Assembly: GCF_042944905.1 (NCBI RefSeq)
Contig: NZ_CP168496.1
Location: forward strand, 1,860,001-1,924,000
Direction: 5' to 3'
Source of the DNA: Psychrobacillus sp042944905
GTDB lineage: Bacteria > Bacillota > Bacilli > Bacillales_A > Planococcaceae
DNA: 64,000 bases
A model generated the notes under the pieces. It had not been told where the DNA came from. It ran no database searches and was given only the letters and a program-made list of their open reading frames with translations. Below are positions 17,949-26,562 of the stretch, in pieces. Within the stretch, counting starts at the first letter, position 1; each line of letters starts with the position of its first letter. The position numbers were made by a program, and so were the translations under genes.

Positions 17949-18180
17949 CCCTACATACAAATGTCATAAATTCCTAAAGTATGGCTATCCGCCCCTACAG
18001 ACATGCCATATTCCCCTAAGCGGATGGTATATGCCCCTACCTATCCCCTATACCCATAAAGCGGCGCTATATTCCCCTAAAGCGAGGCTATCCGCCCATA
18101 ATCAGATGGCTTAAGCCCCTAAATTGGATTTCTCTAAAAACTTAAATAGTGGTATCCGGCATAGAAAGTGTCTATCCGTT
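17949..18180. repeat. 21-bp-period degenerate tandem array A (about 11 units)
   Basis: Units start at 17973, 17994, 18015, 18036, 18055, 18076, 18097, 18118, 18139 and 18160: every step is 21 bp except one 19-bp unit, with a weaker unit before them. Each unit opens CCTAAA or CATAA, and most of the better-conserved units close TATCCGCC, TATTCC or TATGCC. It lies between the bmr promoter region and serC. A 7-codon period can be read in one frame, but stops interrupt it and no ribosome site is seen. Confidence 0.8.
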
Positions 18181-18336
18181 ACACCGTCTTAAGGCATTTC
18201 TGTTATTTTACATTGTCGGTTATGTAACGTTAACAATTTATTCACTTTTTTAAAAAAATTTCGCTAGTTTCATTGTCTAGCAAGTAAAAGCGTATATAAT
18301 AAATAAAAATGAATCAATTCGACTGGAGTGTTTATT

Positions 18337-19434
18337 TTGGATCAATCAAATCAACGGACTTTTAATTTTAATGCAGGCCCTTCTGCTCTTCCACTAGTAG
18401 TTCTAGAAAAAGCACAAAAAGAACTAGTTAATTTCCGTGGGACAGGTATGTCTATTATGGAGATGTCTCACCGCAGCGCAACATTTGAAGATATACATAA
18501 TGGAGCAATCTCTCGAATGAGAAAGTTATACTCTATTCCTAATGATTATGAAGTGCTTTTTCTTCAAGGTGGAGCAAGCCTCCAATTTTCGATGATACCT
18601 ATGAACTTCTTAAAAAATGGCCAACAAGCTGGATACATAATGACGGGATCTTGGTCAGAGAAAGCATTAGAAGAGGCTAAACTATTTGGGGAACCATACG
18701 AAATAGCAAGTACAAAAACGGATAAATATCGAAACATTCCTACCCTAGAAGAGCTTCAATTTCATTTAGACGACGCTTATGTTCATGTAACATCGAATAA
18801 TACGATTTACGGTACCCAGTGGTCTACTTTTCCTGACACTAGTAATATTCCATTAATCGCAGATATGTCGAGTGATATTATGTCAAAGCCAGTTGATGTA
18901 AGTAAATTTGGCATGATTTATGCTGGTGCGCAGAAAAACCTTGGACCGTCGGGTGTGACAGTTGTGATTATTCGCAAAGATTTACTTGCAAAAACAAACG
19001 AGGAAATTCCGACTATATTAAAATATAGTACACATGTAGACAGTAATTCCTTATATAACACACCACCTACATTTGGAATTTATATGCTAGGTGAAGTTCT
19101 CAAGTGGGTAGAAGAAAATGGTGGCTTAGATGTAATAGCTAAAAACAATGAGGTTAAAGCGAAAGTAATTTATGATGCAATTGATAATAGCAACGGTTTT
19201 TACACAGGACATGCAACATTGGAAAGCCGTTCTCTTATGAATATTACCTTCCGAGTTGCTATTGAATCATTAGAAAAGCTGTTTTTATCCGAAGCAAAAG
19301 AAGTTGGTTTTGTCGGTTTAAATGGACATCGCTCTGTTGGTGGTTGCCGAGCTTCTACGTATAACGCTGTCCCATTAGAAGCATGTAAAGCACTTGCTGA
19401 GTTCATGGTTCAATTTCAAAGCAAGCACAGCTAA
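18337..19434 (+). CDS. serC: phosphoserine aminotransferase SerC
   Basis: The 365-residue PLP enzyme makes 3-phosphoserine from 3-phosphohydroxypyruvate and glutamate in serine synthesis. The N-terminal FNFNAGPSALP and MEMSHRS motifs, the LFLQGGASLQF loop and the PLP lysine in IYAGAQKNLGPSG are conserved. So is the C-terminal GHRSVGGCRAS substrate loop. I chose TTG 18337 (GGAG 8 nt upstream) over the GTG at 18328, which overlaps that site. A strong terminator follows. serA and serB are not in the window. Confidence 0.95.
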   Translation: MDQSNQRTFNFNAGPSALPLVVLEKAQKELVNFRGTGMSIMEMSHRSATFEDIHNGAISRMRKLYSIPNDYEVLFLQGGASLQFSMIPMNFLKNGQQAGYIMTGSWSEKALEEAKLFGEPYEIASTKTDKYRNIPTLEELQFHLDDAYVHVTSNNTIYGTQWSTFPDTSNIPLIADMSSDIMSKPVDVSKFGMIYAGAQKNLGPSGVTVVIIRKDLLAKTNEEIPTILKYSTHVDSNSLYNTPPTFGIYMLGEVLKWVEENGGLDVIAKNNEVKAKVIYDAIDNSNGFYTGHATLESRSLMNITFRVAIESLEKLFLSEAKEVGFVGLNGHRSVGGCRASTYNAVPLEACKALAEFMVQFQSKHS

Positions 19435-19443
19435 AAACTTAGA

Positions 19444-19484
19444 AGACCTTGCTGTTCAATCATCTTGAATGGCAAGGTCTTTTT
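19444..19484 (+). terminator. serC terminator
   Basis: Arms AGACCTTGC/GCAAGGTCT are followed by TTTTT, directly after the serC stop. Confidence 0.85.
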
Positions 19485-19641
19485 GTTCGTGCAGTTGTCC
19501 CCAAAGCTTTAATTTTCATTAAAACAATCCTGAAAGTTCGAACTAACTCGTTTGTTTGGTTGACTCGACTCAAAAATCAATTTTCTTTCTTTATTTGTCT
19601 ATTCGTGCATATTTTATTTCATGGATGGAATAATATAGTGA

Positions 19642-19687
19642 CGTACACATCGTACATTCCGTACGATGTGTACGATTATGATATAAT
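19642..19687 (+). promoter_or_regulatory. palindromic operator with four GTAC boxes and a -10 element
   Basis: A perfect inverted repeat with 14-bp arms and a 5-bp centre spans 19642-19674. It contains four GTAC boxes spaced exactly 9 bp apart (19643, 19652, 19661, 19670). A TATAAT follows at 19682-19687, then GGAGG and the antitoxin-like start, so the palindrome covers the expected -35 region. This is the usual place for self-repression by an antitoxin or toxin-antitoxin complex. Confidence 0.75.
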
Positions 19688-19705
19688 AAAGGAGGAAAGA
19701 TAGGA

Positions 19706-20155
19706 GTGAAGAAAAATATGACAACCTTAACAGTCAAATCGAGTGATGTTAGATCTAAATGGGCACAATTTGTTGATGAAGTAATTCACAATGAACCGAA
19801 ATTTGTTCAACGTAATGAGCGCGACATCTTCTTATCTTTAAATTTGGATGTTGCCTCTGTAGTTCTTGAACATTTACGGTATAAAGTTATATTAGCTCAC
19901 GATGAAGAAGCAAATGAGTATATAGCATCAAGTGATAATACATGGATTGTAGAATCCGGTGAGTCTGAAGAAGCGGCTGTTAGAGCTTATCTAACAAGTT
20001 ATATCGAATGGGCAGTAGATTATTATACAGAATTTAATTTAAACTATAATTCCCCTAATTTAAAACCTCAATTCCCTTATATTTTGAAAGCATTAGTTTT
20101 GGATGATGTAGATAAATTACGTAAATATACCGATGTCGAATACAACCGTTCATAG
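19706..20155 (+). CDS. putative antitoxin, Phd/YefM-like N-terminus
   Basis: The first 55 residues of this 149-residue protein (LTVKSSDVRSKWAQFVDEVI ... PKFVQRNERDIFLSLN) fit the Phd/YefM DNA-binding fold. The rest (GESEEAAVRAYLTSYIEWAV, then LKPQFPYILKALVLDDVDKL) is longer than a simple Phd tail and recalls the T.EEA helix of HicB-like proteins, but I do not recognise it firmly. GTG 19706 (GGAGG 10 nt upstream) and ATG 19718 are both possible starts. It overlaps the next gene by 23 nt and lies behind the GTAC operator. Antitoxin function is inferred. Confidence 0.6.
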   Translation: MKKNMTTLTVKSSDVRSKWAQFVDEVIHNEPKFVQRNERDIFLSLNLDVASVVLEHLRYKVILAHDEEANEYIASSDNTWIVESGESEEAAVRAYLTSYIEWAVDYYTEFNLNYNSPNLKPQFPYILKALVLDDVDKLRKYTDVEYNRS

Positions 20156-20354
20156 ACGTTTTTGTGAAAATGACGGTTGGGAACTATGGAAAGATAAAGC
20201 CGACCACTGGTATTATCGTAAATTAAAAGAGGATGGCACATTCAAATATACGAAGATTTCAAGAGGGAGAAAAGATTACGGGAAGAAGATGTGGAATACT
20301 ATATTAAAGAAACAATTAGAGGTAGATCAAGAATATTTTAATAACATGGAATAA
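20133..20354 (+). CDS. putative toxin, HicA-like small basic protein
   Basis: The 73-residue product has the pattern of a HicA-type double-stranded-RNA-binding fold: ENDGWELWKDKADHWYYRK, then a beta-turn, then KKMWNTILKKQL. The usual SHHxF histidine segment appears as DHWYYR. It is rich in lysine, arginine and tryptophan. ATG 20133 lies inside the upstream gene without its own ribosome site, which suggests translational coupling. Toxin and mRNA-interferase roles are inferred from fold-like pattern, size, overlap and operator. Confidence 0.55.
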   Translation: MSNTTVHRRFCENDGWELWKDKADHWYYRKLKEDGTFKYTKISRGRKDYGKKMWNTILKKQLEVDQEYFNNME

Positions 20355-20355
20355 A

Positions 20356-20393
20356 AAGCTATTGAAAATGTTTGAAAGCATTCTCAATAGCTT
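20356..20393 (+). terminator. terminator of the toxin-antitoxin pair
   Basis: AAGCTATTGA and TCAATAGCTT form a stem starting 2 nt after the stop codon; the 3' T-run is weak (ACTATTT). Confidence 0.55.
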
Positions 20394-20582
20394 ACTATTT
20401 ATGGGCAAGGAATAGTAAATGTAGTGACAAGAGCCCTTTTTTACCGTGAATATAGCATTTTGTATGTTATGAAGTAAGTTAAAAGACAAATTATCGGTAG
20501 AGCAGCAATAGTGAATACCGAATATGTTATAAAATCCAGAATAGTGTAGAATTGTTTCTAACGCAGTGGTCTCTTCACTATC

Positions 20583-20909
20583 TTAATGCCTTGGTGCCAT
20601 CAACATAACAGAAACACCAGCCAAACATATAACAGCACCTATCCAGTCATATAAATCCGGTGTTTTTTTATCTACTCCCCACCCCCATAATACAGAAAGA
20701 ACGATAAAAACCCCTCCATATGCCGCATAAACTCTACCGAACGTTGGGAATGACTGAAAAGTAGCGATAACTCCATAAAGCGCTAAAGCTATCCCTCCTA
20801 AAATCCCCCAATAAACCGGCTTACTTTCCCTTAACCATAACCAAATGAGATAACCACCACCGATTTCAGCAAGCCCAGCAAAAATAAATACTATAATTGC
20901 ATAAAACAT
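20583..20909 (-). CDS. YnfA family membrane protein (UPF0060)
   Basis: The 108-residue protein has four transmembrane helices with the conserved FAGLAEIGGGYLIWLWLRE and RVYAAYGGVFI motifs. YnfA is a small SMR-like membrane protein linked to drug efflux in some bacteria. I chose ATG 20909 (AAGGAAG upstream), which gives the standard family length; the longer frame adds 18 unrelated residues. It follows a membrane protein and an Xre regulator on the same strand. Confidence 0.92.
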   Translation of the reverse strand: MFYAIIVFIFAGLAEIGGGYLIWLWLRESKPVYWGILGGIALALYGVIATFQSFPTFGRVYAAYGGVFIVLSVLWGWGVDKKTPDLYDWIGAVICLAGVSVMLMAPRH

Positions 20910-20959
20910 TTCCCAATCACTTCCTTGAATACTTATTAATTCTAGTTTTTCGTTAACTT

Positions 20960-21457
20960 TCACCGAGAATAAAGTACCTTAGATGCAATGAAATAAGCAA
21001 CAAATCCTACTATTGGAAGAGAAGCAATAGCAAAGATTGCATAAGATAACGGATTATTCAAAGCATATGGAACTAAAGAAAAACTAGCCATTAAAATAAA
21101 ACTAAAAGCAAACATGATAGAAAAAGCTGCTTTTGCCGATTTACCTGTTATTTCCGATTCCCTTTCATCATCATGAATCATTTCAGGAATGACTATTTCT
21201 TTCATTATTATTCTACCGTTATTACGTTTTTTGGATTGATAGTGTGTGTACCATGAGTTTAAAGTCGCAAAAAATAGAGCAATAACATTGTATAATCCTG
21301 AATTAATTTCATTTTCCATATAATAATCAAAGCTAATTTCACGTTTTAAAAACATATCAGAAAGCTGTGCATTTTTAACAAGAACGAATGCATAGACAGC
21401 AAAAGAAATAATTAGAAGTATGCGTAAAACAATTGTTATAAGTAAATTTTTCATCAA
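20960..21457 (-). CDS. four-helix membrane protein, unknown (DUF2178-like)
   Basis: The 165-residue product has about four hydrophobic segments (residues about 5-27, 53-68, 108-128, 138-160) around a charged cytoplasmic loop (EIVIPEMIHDDERESEITGK). Small Xre regulators in Firmicutes often pair with DUF2178-like membrane proteins, and an Xre gene lies 170 bp upstream. The name is tentative. It may share a transcript with ynfA. Confidence 0.6.
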   Translation of the reverse strand: MMKNLLITIVLRILLIISFAVYAFVLVKNAQLSDMFLKREISFDYYMENEINSGLYNVIALFFATLNSWYTHYQSKKRNNGRIIMKEIVIPEMIHDDERESEITGKSAKAAFSIMFAFSFILMASFSLVPYALNNPLSYAIFAIASLPIVGFVAYFIASKVLYSR

Positions 21458-21629
21458 ATCCCACCTCTTGTTCTATCTAGCATGTAAGTGCTTAAGTGTA
21501 ACTAAATATATGAGAAGAACCACTGGTATCTAAGGGGTCGTAAATTTTCCTCTATTTTAACAAAGTCAAAAATCATCTTAGCGAGAGAAATATAAAGTAA
21601 CGCCCTCAAAGCAACCGTAATTTACCTCC

Positions 21630-21836
21630 TCATTTAGGGTCCTCCTCCTTATAAAAAATCTGTTCGATTGGCTCCCCAAACACTTCTGCAATATTCATAG
21701 CAAGTAGCAATGAAGGCGTGTAATTTCCTTTTTCCAATGAAACAATTGTTTGCCTTGTTACGCCTGTTTTCTCTGCAAGATCACCTTGCGTCAAATTAAA
21801 TCTGGCCCTTAATTCTTTCACACGATTTTTTAGCAA
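21630..21836 (-). CDS. small Xre-family transcriptional regulator
   Basis: This 68-residue protein is almost only a Cro/CI helix-turn-helix: LKNRVKELRARFNLTQGDLAEKTGVTRQTIVSLEKGNYTP follows the YozG/PlcR-short pattern. I chose TTG 21836 because GGAGGG lies about 6 nt upstream; six earlier codons overlap that site. The partner membrane protein downstream suggests a regulator plus membrane-sensor pair. Confidence 0.88.
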   Translation of the reverse strand: MLKNRVKELRARFNLTQGDLAEKTGVTRQTIVSLEKGNYTPSLLLAMNIAEVFGEPIEQIFYKEEDPK

Positions 21837-21937
21837 ACTGCTCCCTCCAAACATTCTATTCCTAATTGTATAGTTTATCGGTCTTTTTGTATAGTTTGCT
21901 TTACTCTATGATTAGTTCACTTTACTTTAAAATGAAA

Positions 21938-21981
21938 AATAAAGGATCGATTTCAGCTGAATTACTGAATCGTCCTTTATT
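21938..21981 (-). terminator. orphan hairpin, terminator-like on the minus strand
   Basis: AATAAAGGATCGATT and AATCGTCCTTTATT pair with one bulge, and the minus-strand 3' side is TTTATTTTTCATTTT. No protein gene on that strand ends here, so it could close an unannotated small RNA within 21982-22240. The rest of this 408-bp gap shows nothing else. Confidence 0.45.
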
Positions 21982-22244
21982 AATATAGTGAGTATTTTCT
22001 ATAACGAAGATAGTCAGATTTATTTCTGACAATGAACAATAAAATCGTTTAAAAATAATAAAATTATTGAAAAGTCGAAAAGGTTGAGAAACATTTAGTG
22101 AAAATTGCACTACTTTGTTACAATTAATATAAAAAGTGCTTAGAGTTCTAGTATTAACAAACTTGCGGATTTTTTTCTCAAAGCAAATAATGCTCTAAAC
22201 CGTTCATGTATCTGATACATCTCTGAAAGAGAGGGTGGAGTGGT

Positions 22245-22784
22245 ATGTTTGAAACAATTGATTACTTACAGTTCGGTAACAAAAATCAAAAGCGTGCTTA
22301 TTTAGCTATTGAAAACCTGGGAATCATGCATAGCTTATCTGAATATAATCCCATTCTTTGTGACACTTTACCTATAGGGATTGATATAGAAAGTTCCGAC
22401 TTAGATATCATAATGAATGTTGTAGAGTTCACTTCATTTGAGCAAAAGGTTACTACTTTGTATGGAAATTACCAAGATTTCAAATTAAAAAAACTTTCAA
22501 TACGAAATGTACCAGTAATTAAAGCAAATTTTACCTTTGATGGGTTCGAAATTGAACTATTTGGTCAACCTAAACCAGTAAAAGAACAATATGCCTATCT
22601 CCATATGATAATTGAAAATTCAATTTTAAACGATTACCCTAATCTCAAAGACGAAGTAATTATACTAAAAGAACAAAGGATTAAAACGGAGCTTGCTTTT
22701 TGCAAACTTCTGGGGTTAGAAGGCGATCCGTATGATGCACTTTTAGAATTCGGTAAATGTAAAGAAATCATTCATTCTTTTTAG
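22245..22784 (+). CDS. DUF4269 family protein (nucleotidyltransferase-like)
   Basis: The 179-residue product has CDTLPIGIDIESSDLDIIM near residues 40-57, a variant of the GSxxxxxxxSDhDh nucleotidyltransferase-fold motif, then NFTFDGFEIELFGQPKPVKEQ, which is typical of DUF4269. The family has no proven substrate. The start is behind GAGAGGGTGGAG. It stands alone, followed by a gap of about 290 bp without features. Confidence 0.85.
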   Translation: MFETIDYLQFGNKNQKRAYLAIENLGIMHSLSEYNPILCDTLPIGIDIESSDLDIIMNVVEFTSFEQKVTTLYGNYQDFKLKKLSIRNVPVIKANFTFDGFEIELFGQPKPVKEQYAYLHMIIENSILNDYPNLKDEVIILKEQRIKTELAFCKLLGLEGDPYDALLEFGKCKEIIHSF

Positions 22785-23078
22785 TGATATACCTATCTAG
22801 TATTAAAGATTAATCTGCTAAGTTAAAAAGACTCTATTATCCTCTTTTTAAAAAGTTAATGTTTTTCTCACTATTATATAAATATTCAAAGAGCTTGCAT
22901 CTTTACATTGTAGCAAGGTTCTAGTTTATTTAGTCGATATTTAAACAACTATAATAATTGCATTACATACAGGAAATGGATGAGATGTTGCTCGTACCTA
23001 TCATAATGTTTCGAGTCTCGTTCACAACTTGTATATTCACAATAAAAGAATACCAATACATGTCAAAGAGTGATCTAA

Positions 23079-23522
23079 TTGCCTACTAAAAATAAACATA
23101 AAAAACAGGTTTACCGTAATATAAGGATAGTTTATATGATTGGTATTATGATTAACATTTTATTAGGTCTATCCTCCAGAAAATACAGCCATTTCCTTCA
23201 GTTATTTATTGCTCAAAATGCTGGGGATGTGATGTGGGCGATGATGGTCTATTTCGGGTTTCGTTTCCTTCTAATACGTAAAAGCTTGGTGACAGCAATC
23301 TGGCTTAGTTTCTCTTTCAGCTTTGGCATTGAATTGAGTCAGCTGTATCAAGCAGAGTGGATCAATCAGATTCGCGGTACTTTTCTAGGAGCATTGATTT
23401 TAGGTAAAGGATTTCTTACACTGGACCTGATTCGATATGCAGCAGGAATTATAGTCGCCACTATTTTGGATAAGGCGATGCTTGTATTCATTCAGAGAAG
23501 ATATATTAAAAGAATAGGCTGA
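23079..23522 (+). CDS. DUF2809 family membrane protein
   Basis: The 147-residue protein has about four transmembrane segments and the DUF2809 pattern: LGLSSRKYSHFLQLFIAQNAGDVMWAMMVY, then FSFGIELSQLYQAEWINQIRGT. The function is unknown. It starts at TTG 23079 behind a weak GAGTGA. A long inverted repeat follows the stop by about 70 bp. Confidence 0.85.
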   Translation: MPTKNKHKKQVYRNIRIVYMIGIMINILLGLSSRKYSHFLQLFIAQNAGDVMWAMMVYFGFRFLLIRKSLVTAIWLSFSFSFGIELSQLYQAEWINQIRGTFLGALILGKGFLTLDLIRYAAGIIVATILDKAMLVFIQRRYIKRIG

Positions 23523-23591
23523 ATAAAAGGAAATGAAAAATAAGTTGTTAATAAGGTTTCTTATTAAAAAGTTCTTCTTTGGTAGAAAATG

Positions 23592-23647
23592 ATTTTATCA
23601 CAGAGATTGACTAGTGCAACAACACTAATCAATCTTTGTGATAAAAT
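23592..23647. terminator. long inverted repeat, probable bidirectional terminator
   Basis: Two 25-nt arms (23592-23616 and 23623-23647) match at 23 positions around a 6-nt loop. Poly-T is short on both sides. It may end DUF2809 transcription or mark an old mobile-element end. Confidence 0.5.
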
Positions 23648-23755
23648 TGTTCCCATAATGCATTGGCGGTTTAGAAGGCCTATTTGTCATTTTCAGTCTT
23701 TAAAAGCGTTCCCTGTGTAACACGCAATTAAGAAACTATTCTGAAATATCTTTCA

Positions 23756-24315
23756 AGACAAGGTGCCTGGTCCGCTTGAAAATCAGAAAGTCGAGTCCCC
23801 TTATGGAACTATACCCCAAAGCTTCACACATAAGCTGCTTGCACAAAAACCAATTAAGACACCTGGTGGAAGCGTACGAATTGTAGACTCTTCTAATTTT
23901 CCTATATCTAAAAATATCGCAGCTGCACTTGTTGAGATTGAACCTGAGCAATGAGAGAATTACACTGGCATCCGAATAATGATGAGTGGCAATATTATCT
24001 CTCAGGACAGGGACGTATGACGGTATTTGCTGGGAATGGCAGAGCCCGTACATTTGATTATAGAGCTGGTGATGTCGGCTATGTACCATTTGCCAGTGAG
24101 CACTATATTCAGATACTGGGGATCAAACTTTATGGTTTTTAGAAATGTTCAAAAGCGATCGCTATGTAGATGTGTCGTTAAACCAATGGATGGCACTCAC
24201 TCCTCAAGACCTGGTTAGAGACAATTTGCATATTGGACAGGAATTATTGGATGCACTAGGCAAAGTGAAATATCCTGTTGTCAAATATCCTGGGTTTTCC
24301 TACTATCCTAAATAA
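23756..24315 (+). pseudogene. oxalate decarboxylase (bicupin) remnant, C-terminal half
   Basis: Three reading frames in turn give GPLENQKVESPYGTIPQSFTH, RELHWHPNNDEWQYYLSGQG with FDYRAGDVGYVPFASEHY, and DVSLNQWMALTPQDLVRDNL, ending VKYPGFSYYPK. This is the second cupin domain of OxdC-type oxalate decarboxylases, with its HWHPNNDEW metal-binding motif. The first cupin domain is gone, and frame breaks lie near 23950 and between 24110 and 24125. It cannot encode a working enzyme. No start or ribosome site is seen. Confidence 0.85.
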
Positions 24316-24368
24316 GGGTGAACAGGGATTAATCGCTAATAATGTGACTATTAATAGTCTCAGTAACA

Positions 24369-24405
24369 TAAAAAACTAGACTTGTTCTTAGCAACAAGTC
24401 TAGTT
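24369..24405 (-). terminator. terminator of the small membrane protein
   Basis: AACTAGACTTGTT/AACAAGTCTAGTT is a perfect 13-bp stem followed on the minus strand by TTTTTT, just after the stop of the 24414-24695 gene. Confidence 0.8.
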
Positions 24406-24413
24406 AGTATCAT

Positions 24414-24695
24414 TCAAAAGGTATTGCTCTTTTTTACAAACTGGAGAATAAAGAAGTTTATCCAAGTTATTATTGGAATCGAAAAAATCAATATTAATAA
24501 ACCAGAATTACCAAATCCAAACATTCTTGCTTCTTCATCTAAGCTATATAAAAAACAAGTTGCTGTAATTAAAACAAAAACATTTATGAAAAAAGCCAAT
24601 AACATCGCTAACCGCTTGTTGTTTCTGCTTTTCAATATTTGCACAGATACAACCGTAGAGACCCATAAAGAGAATAAAAGAATAATATAATTCAA
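24414..24695 (-). CDS. small three-helix membrane protein, unknown
   Basis: The 93-residue product has three hydrophobic segments (residues about 2-20, 28-50, 64-86) and no recognised motif. The minus-strand reading is preferred over an overlapping plus-strand frame because the hydrophobic pattern is regular and a strong terminator follows its stop. It starts at TTG behind a weak GGTGG. Confidence 0.5.
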   Translation of the reverse strand: MNYIILLFSLWVSTVVSVQILKSRNNKRLAMLLAFFINVFVLITATCFLYSLDEEARMFGFGNSGLLILIFSIPIITWINFFILQFVKKSNTF

Positions 24696-24790
24696 ATCAA
24701 CACCACCACTAACTTAAATATTAATGATATTACGATTCAGGAATGAAAAGTAAAATAACTATCATTTTTTTCAATAGTAACCACCTATAT

Positions 24791-25501
24791 CTATTCATCT
24801 TTCACCGCTTTTACAATCATAAAATGTGGATTTTTCATGAGTCTTTCATATTTTTCTGGTTCTTTCATTTTAAATTCTTTGGTAGGCTGGGCTTCAATTA
24901 ACTTCTCAATGGAGAAATACTCAAGCGTTTCATTTACTATCATATGAAGTGGCCGACGGTAAAATGGAACGTCAATTAACTTTCCCTCCCTTTTCCATTG
25001 ATCGATAATTAGTTCATTGGAAAAATAATCACCATTCACAGACATTTTAATATCCATGAAAGGATGATGTACTGAAAAAAGCAATGTACCATTTGGTTTT
25101 AATATTCTGCGAAACTCGCTAAAAGGCTTGCTCCAATCTTTTATATAATGAAGAACTAAAGAGCTTACGATTAAATCAAAAGATTCATCTTCAAAAGGTA
25201 ATTTTTTCTCTAAATCTAAACACAAAACTTCCGCTTTATCTCCAATTCGCCTTTTAGTAGCCGCTACCATGTTAGGACTAATATCCGTTGCTGTTACGTC
25301 AGCACCTAAGTTAACCAACTGAGACGTATACCAACCTGCTGCACATCCTGCATCTAAAACCTTCTTATTTCTTATATCAGATGGAAGTAGTTTTATCATC
25401 GCTGGTCTTTCATATTCCGTATTAAATAGGCTCTTTTTATCTACGTTGTGTTCATAATCATTTGCAAGCTGGTTATAGGTTTCTTTTACTTTGTTATTCA
25501 T
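24791..25501 (-). CDS. class I SAM-dependent methyltransferase
   Basis: The 236-residue protein has motif I VLDAGCAAGWYTSQL, the acidic motif II region (VTATDISPNMV), motif post-I VLCLDLEKKLPFEDESFDLIVSS, and LKPNGTLLFSVHHP. These are typical of UbiE/Methyltransf_11 enzymes acting on small molecules. I chose ATG 25501 behind GGGGTG over an upstream frame start. The methyl acceptor is unknown. It is a single gene. Confidence 0.88.
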   Translation of the reverse strand: MNNKVKETYNQLANDYEHNVDKKSLFNTEYERPAMIKLLPSDIRNKKVLDAGCAAGWYTSQLVNLGADVTATDISPNMVAATKRRIGDKAEVLCLDLEKKLPFEDESFDLIVSSLVLHYIKDWSKPFSEFRRILKPNGTLLFSVHHPFMDIKMSVNGDYFSNELIIDQWKREGKLIDVPFYRRPLHMIVNETLEYFSIEKLIEAQPTKEFKMKEPEKYERLMKNPHFMIVKAVKDE

Positions 25502-25610
25502 AATACACCCCAAAAAGAAAATATTTTACATTGAAGTTTTACATAACTTTCTTTATTAAACAAATTATTTAAATACCCTCTTTTTTGTTTGAATAAGATA
25601 TGTCATCATG

Positions 25611-25772
25611 GTTATGGGTGAGAAAGGACTAGGTTTCAGTATACTACCTGAACTAGTTCTTCGTGGGCAGCAACGCCATCTTCATTTGATAGAGCTGGAC
25701 GAACATTTCTACCATTCCATTCGGATTGCTGTGAGTGCTATAAGACATGTATCTCCTGCTAACTTTGATTGA
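25611..25772 (+). pseudogene. LysR-type regulator remnant (effector-domain C-terminus)
   Basis: An open stretch encodes GEKGLGFSILPELVLRGQQR, then HLIELDEHFYHSIRIAVSA, which is typical of the last part of a LysR substrate-binding domain. The N-terminal helix-turn-helix and most of the effector domain are absent. The remaining 350 bp up to the VOC gene hold no feature I can support. Confidence 0.7.
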
Positions 25773-26124
25773 TCATTTCTTCTAATCGCATACACTATTG
25801 TCTCTATTACAACATCTACACCCGATACCTTTAGTGTACCTATCCCTTTTGTTGCTTTGAAATAAAGTTCGATCAAAAAGATCCCACAAGTCAGCATCTC
25901 ACAGAAAATAAAAGGAATCCATTTTGAAAAAAGATTGATCAACATGGATTCTTTTCTAGTAGATTTAAGATTGTTTTTTATAAAAAGATTGATTATTTTC
26001 TACCAGTATTGCTCAATAATAGTGCCAGCTTGTGGAACAACTTTATCGACGTGGTTACATATTACATTGGCGGTATGTCAAAATCCATCAATTATTGGTC
26101 CGATAACTATTAATTACCCTTAAT

Positions 26125-26562
26125 TTATTTGATTTGCTCCGCCAACTCTAAAATAATTCCCTCTGGCCCACGACAGTAGCATAACTTATATTTTTCTTCA
26201 TAGTTTTGTATCTCACTAAAGATTTCCATACCTTTCTTTTTCAATTTGGCAACAACGGTTTCAATATCTTCAACAGCAAATGCGATATGCCGGATACCCA
26301 GGGTATTTGCAAAAGGTTGCTGAATATCTTTTTCATCTGACGGTGAATAAAATTTGATTAGCTCTATCCATGTCTGACCGTCTGGCGTTCCCAATCCTAC
26401 ACACGCTACTTTAGCATCATTAAGCCCAACTGCATATCCCATCAACTCTCCTTCCATTTCCCATTCCCCTTTAACCTCAAGTCCAAAATCGAGAAAAAAC
26501 TCTTTAGCGGCAGAGAGATCATTTACAATTACACCTACATGATCTATTCTATGGATATTCAA
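26125..26562 (-). CDS. VOC family protein (glyoxalase/dioxygenase fold)
   Basis: The 145-residue protein has the two beta-alpha-beta-beta-beta repeats of the vicinal oxygen chelate fold. Likely metal ligands are His8 (IDHVGVIV), Glu in QTWIELIKF, His in LGIRHIAFAVED and Glu in GIILELAEQ, as in methylmalonyl-CoA epimerase and lactoylglutathione-lyase-like proteins. It starts at TTG with AGGAGG 8 nt upstream. The reaction cannot be named from sequence. It is a single gene. Confidence 0.85.
   Translation of the reverse strand: MNIHRIDHVGVIVNDLSAAKEFFLDFGLEVKGEWEMEGELMGYAVGLNDAKVACVGLGTPDGQTWIELIKFYSPSDEKDIQQPFANTLGIRHIAFAVEDIETVVAKLKKKGMEIFSEIQNYEEKYKLCYCRGPEGIILELAEQIK

Noticed and set aside
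17949..18180. CRISPR array
   Set aside because: Units are degenerate and directly adjacent with no unique spacers; no cas genes are present. The same applies to arrays B and C.
19449..19703. 84-codon ORF between serC and the antitoxin gene
   Set aside because: It overlaps the serC terminator and the GTAC operator, and shows no conserved features.
25709..26123. ORFs of 78 and 62 codons beside the LysR remnant
   Set aside because: One is antisense to the recognisable LysR fragment; neither has a ribosome site or a recognisable motif.
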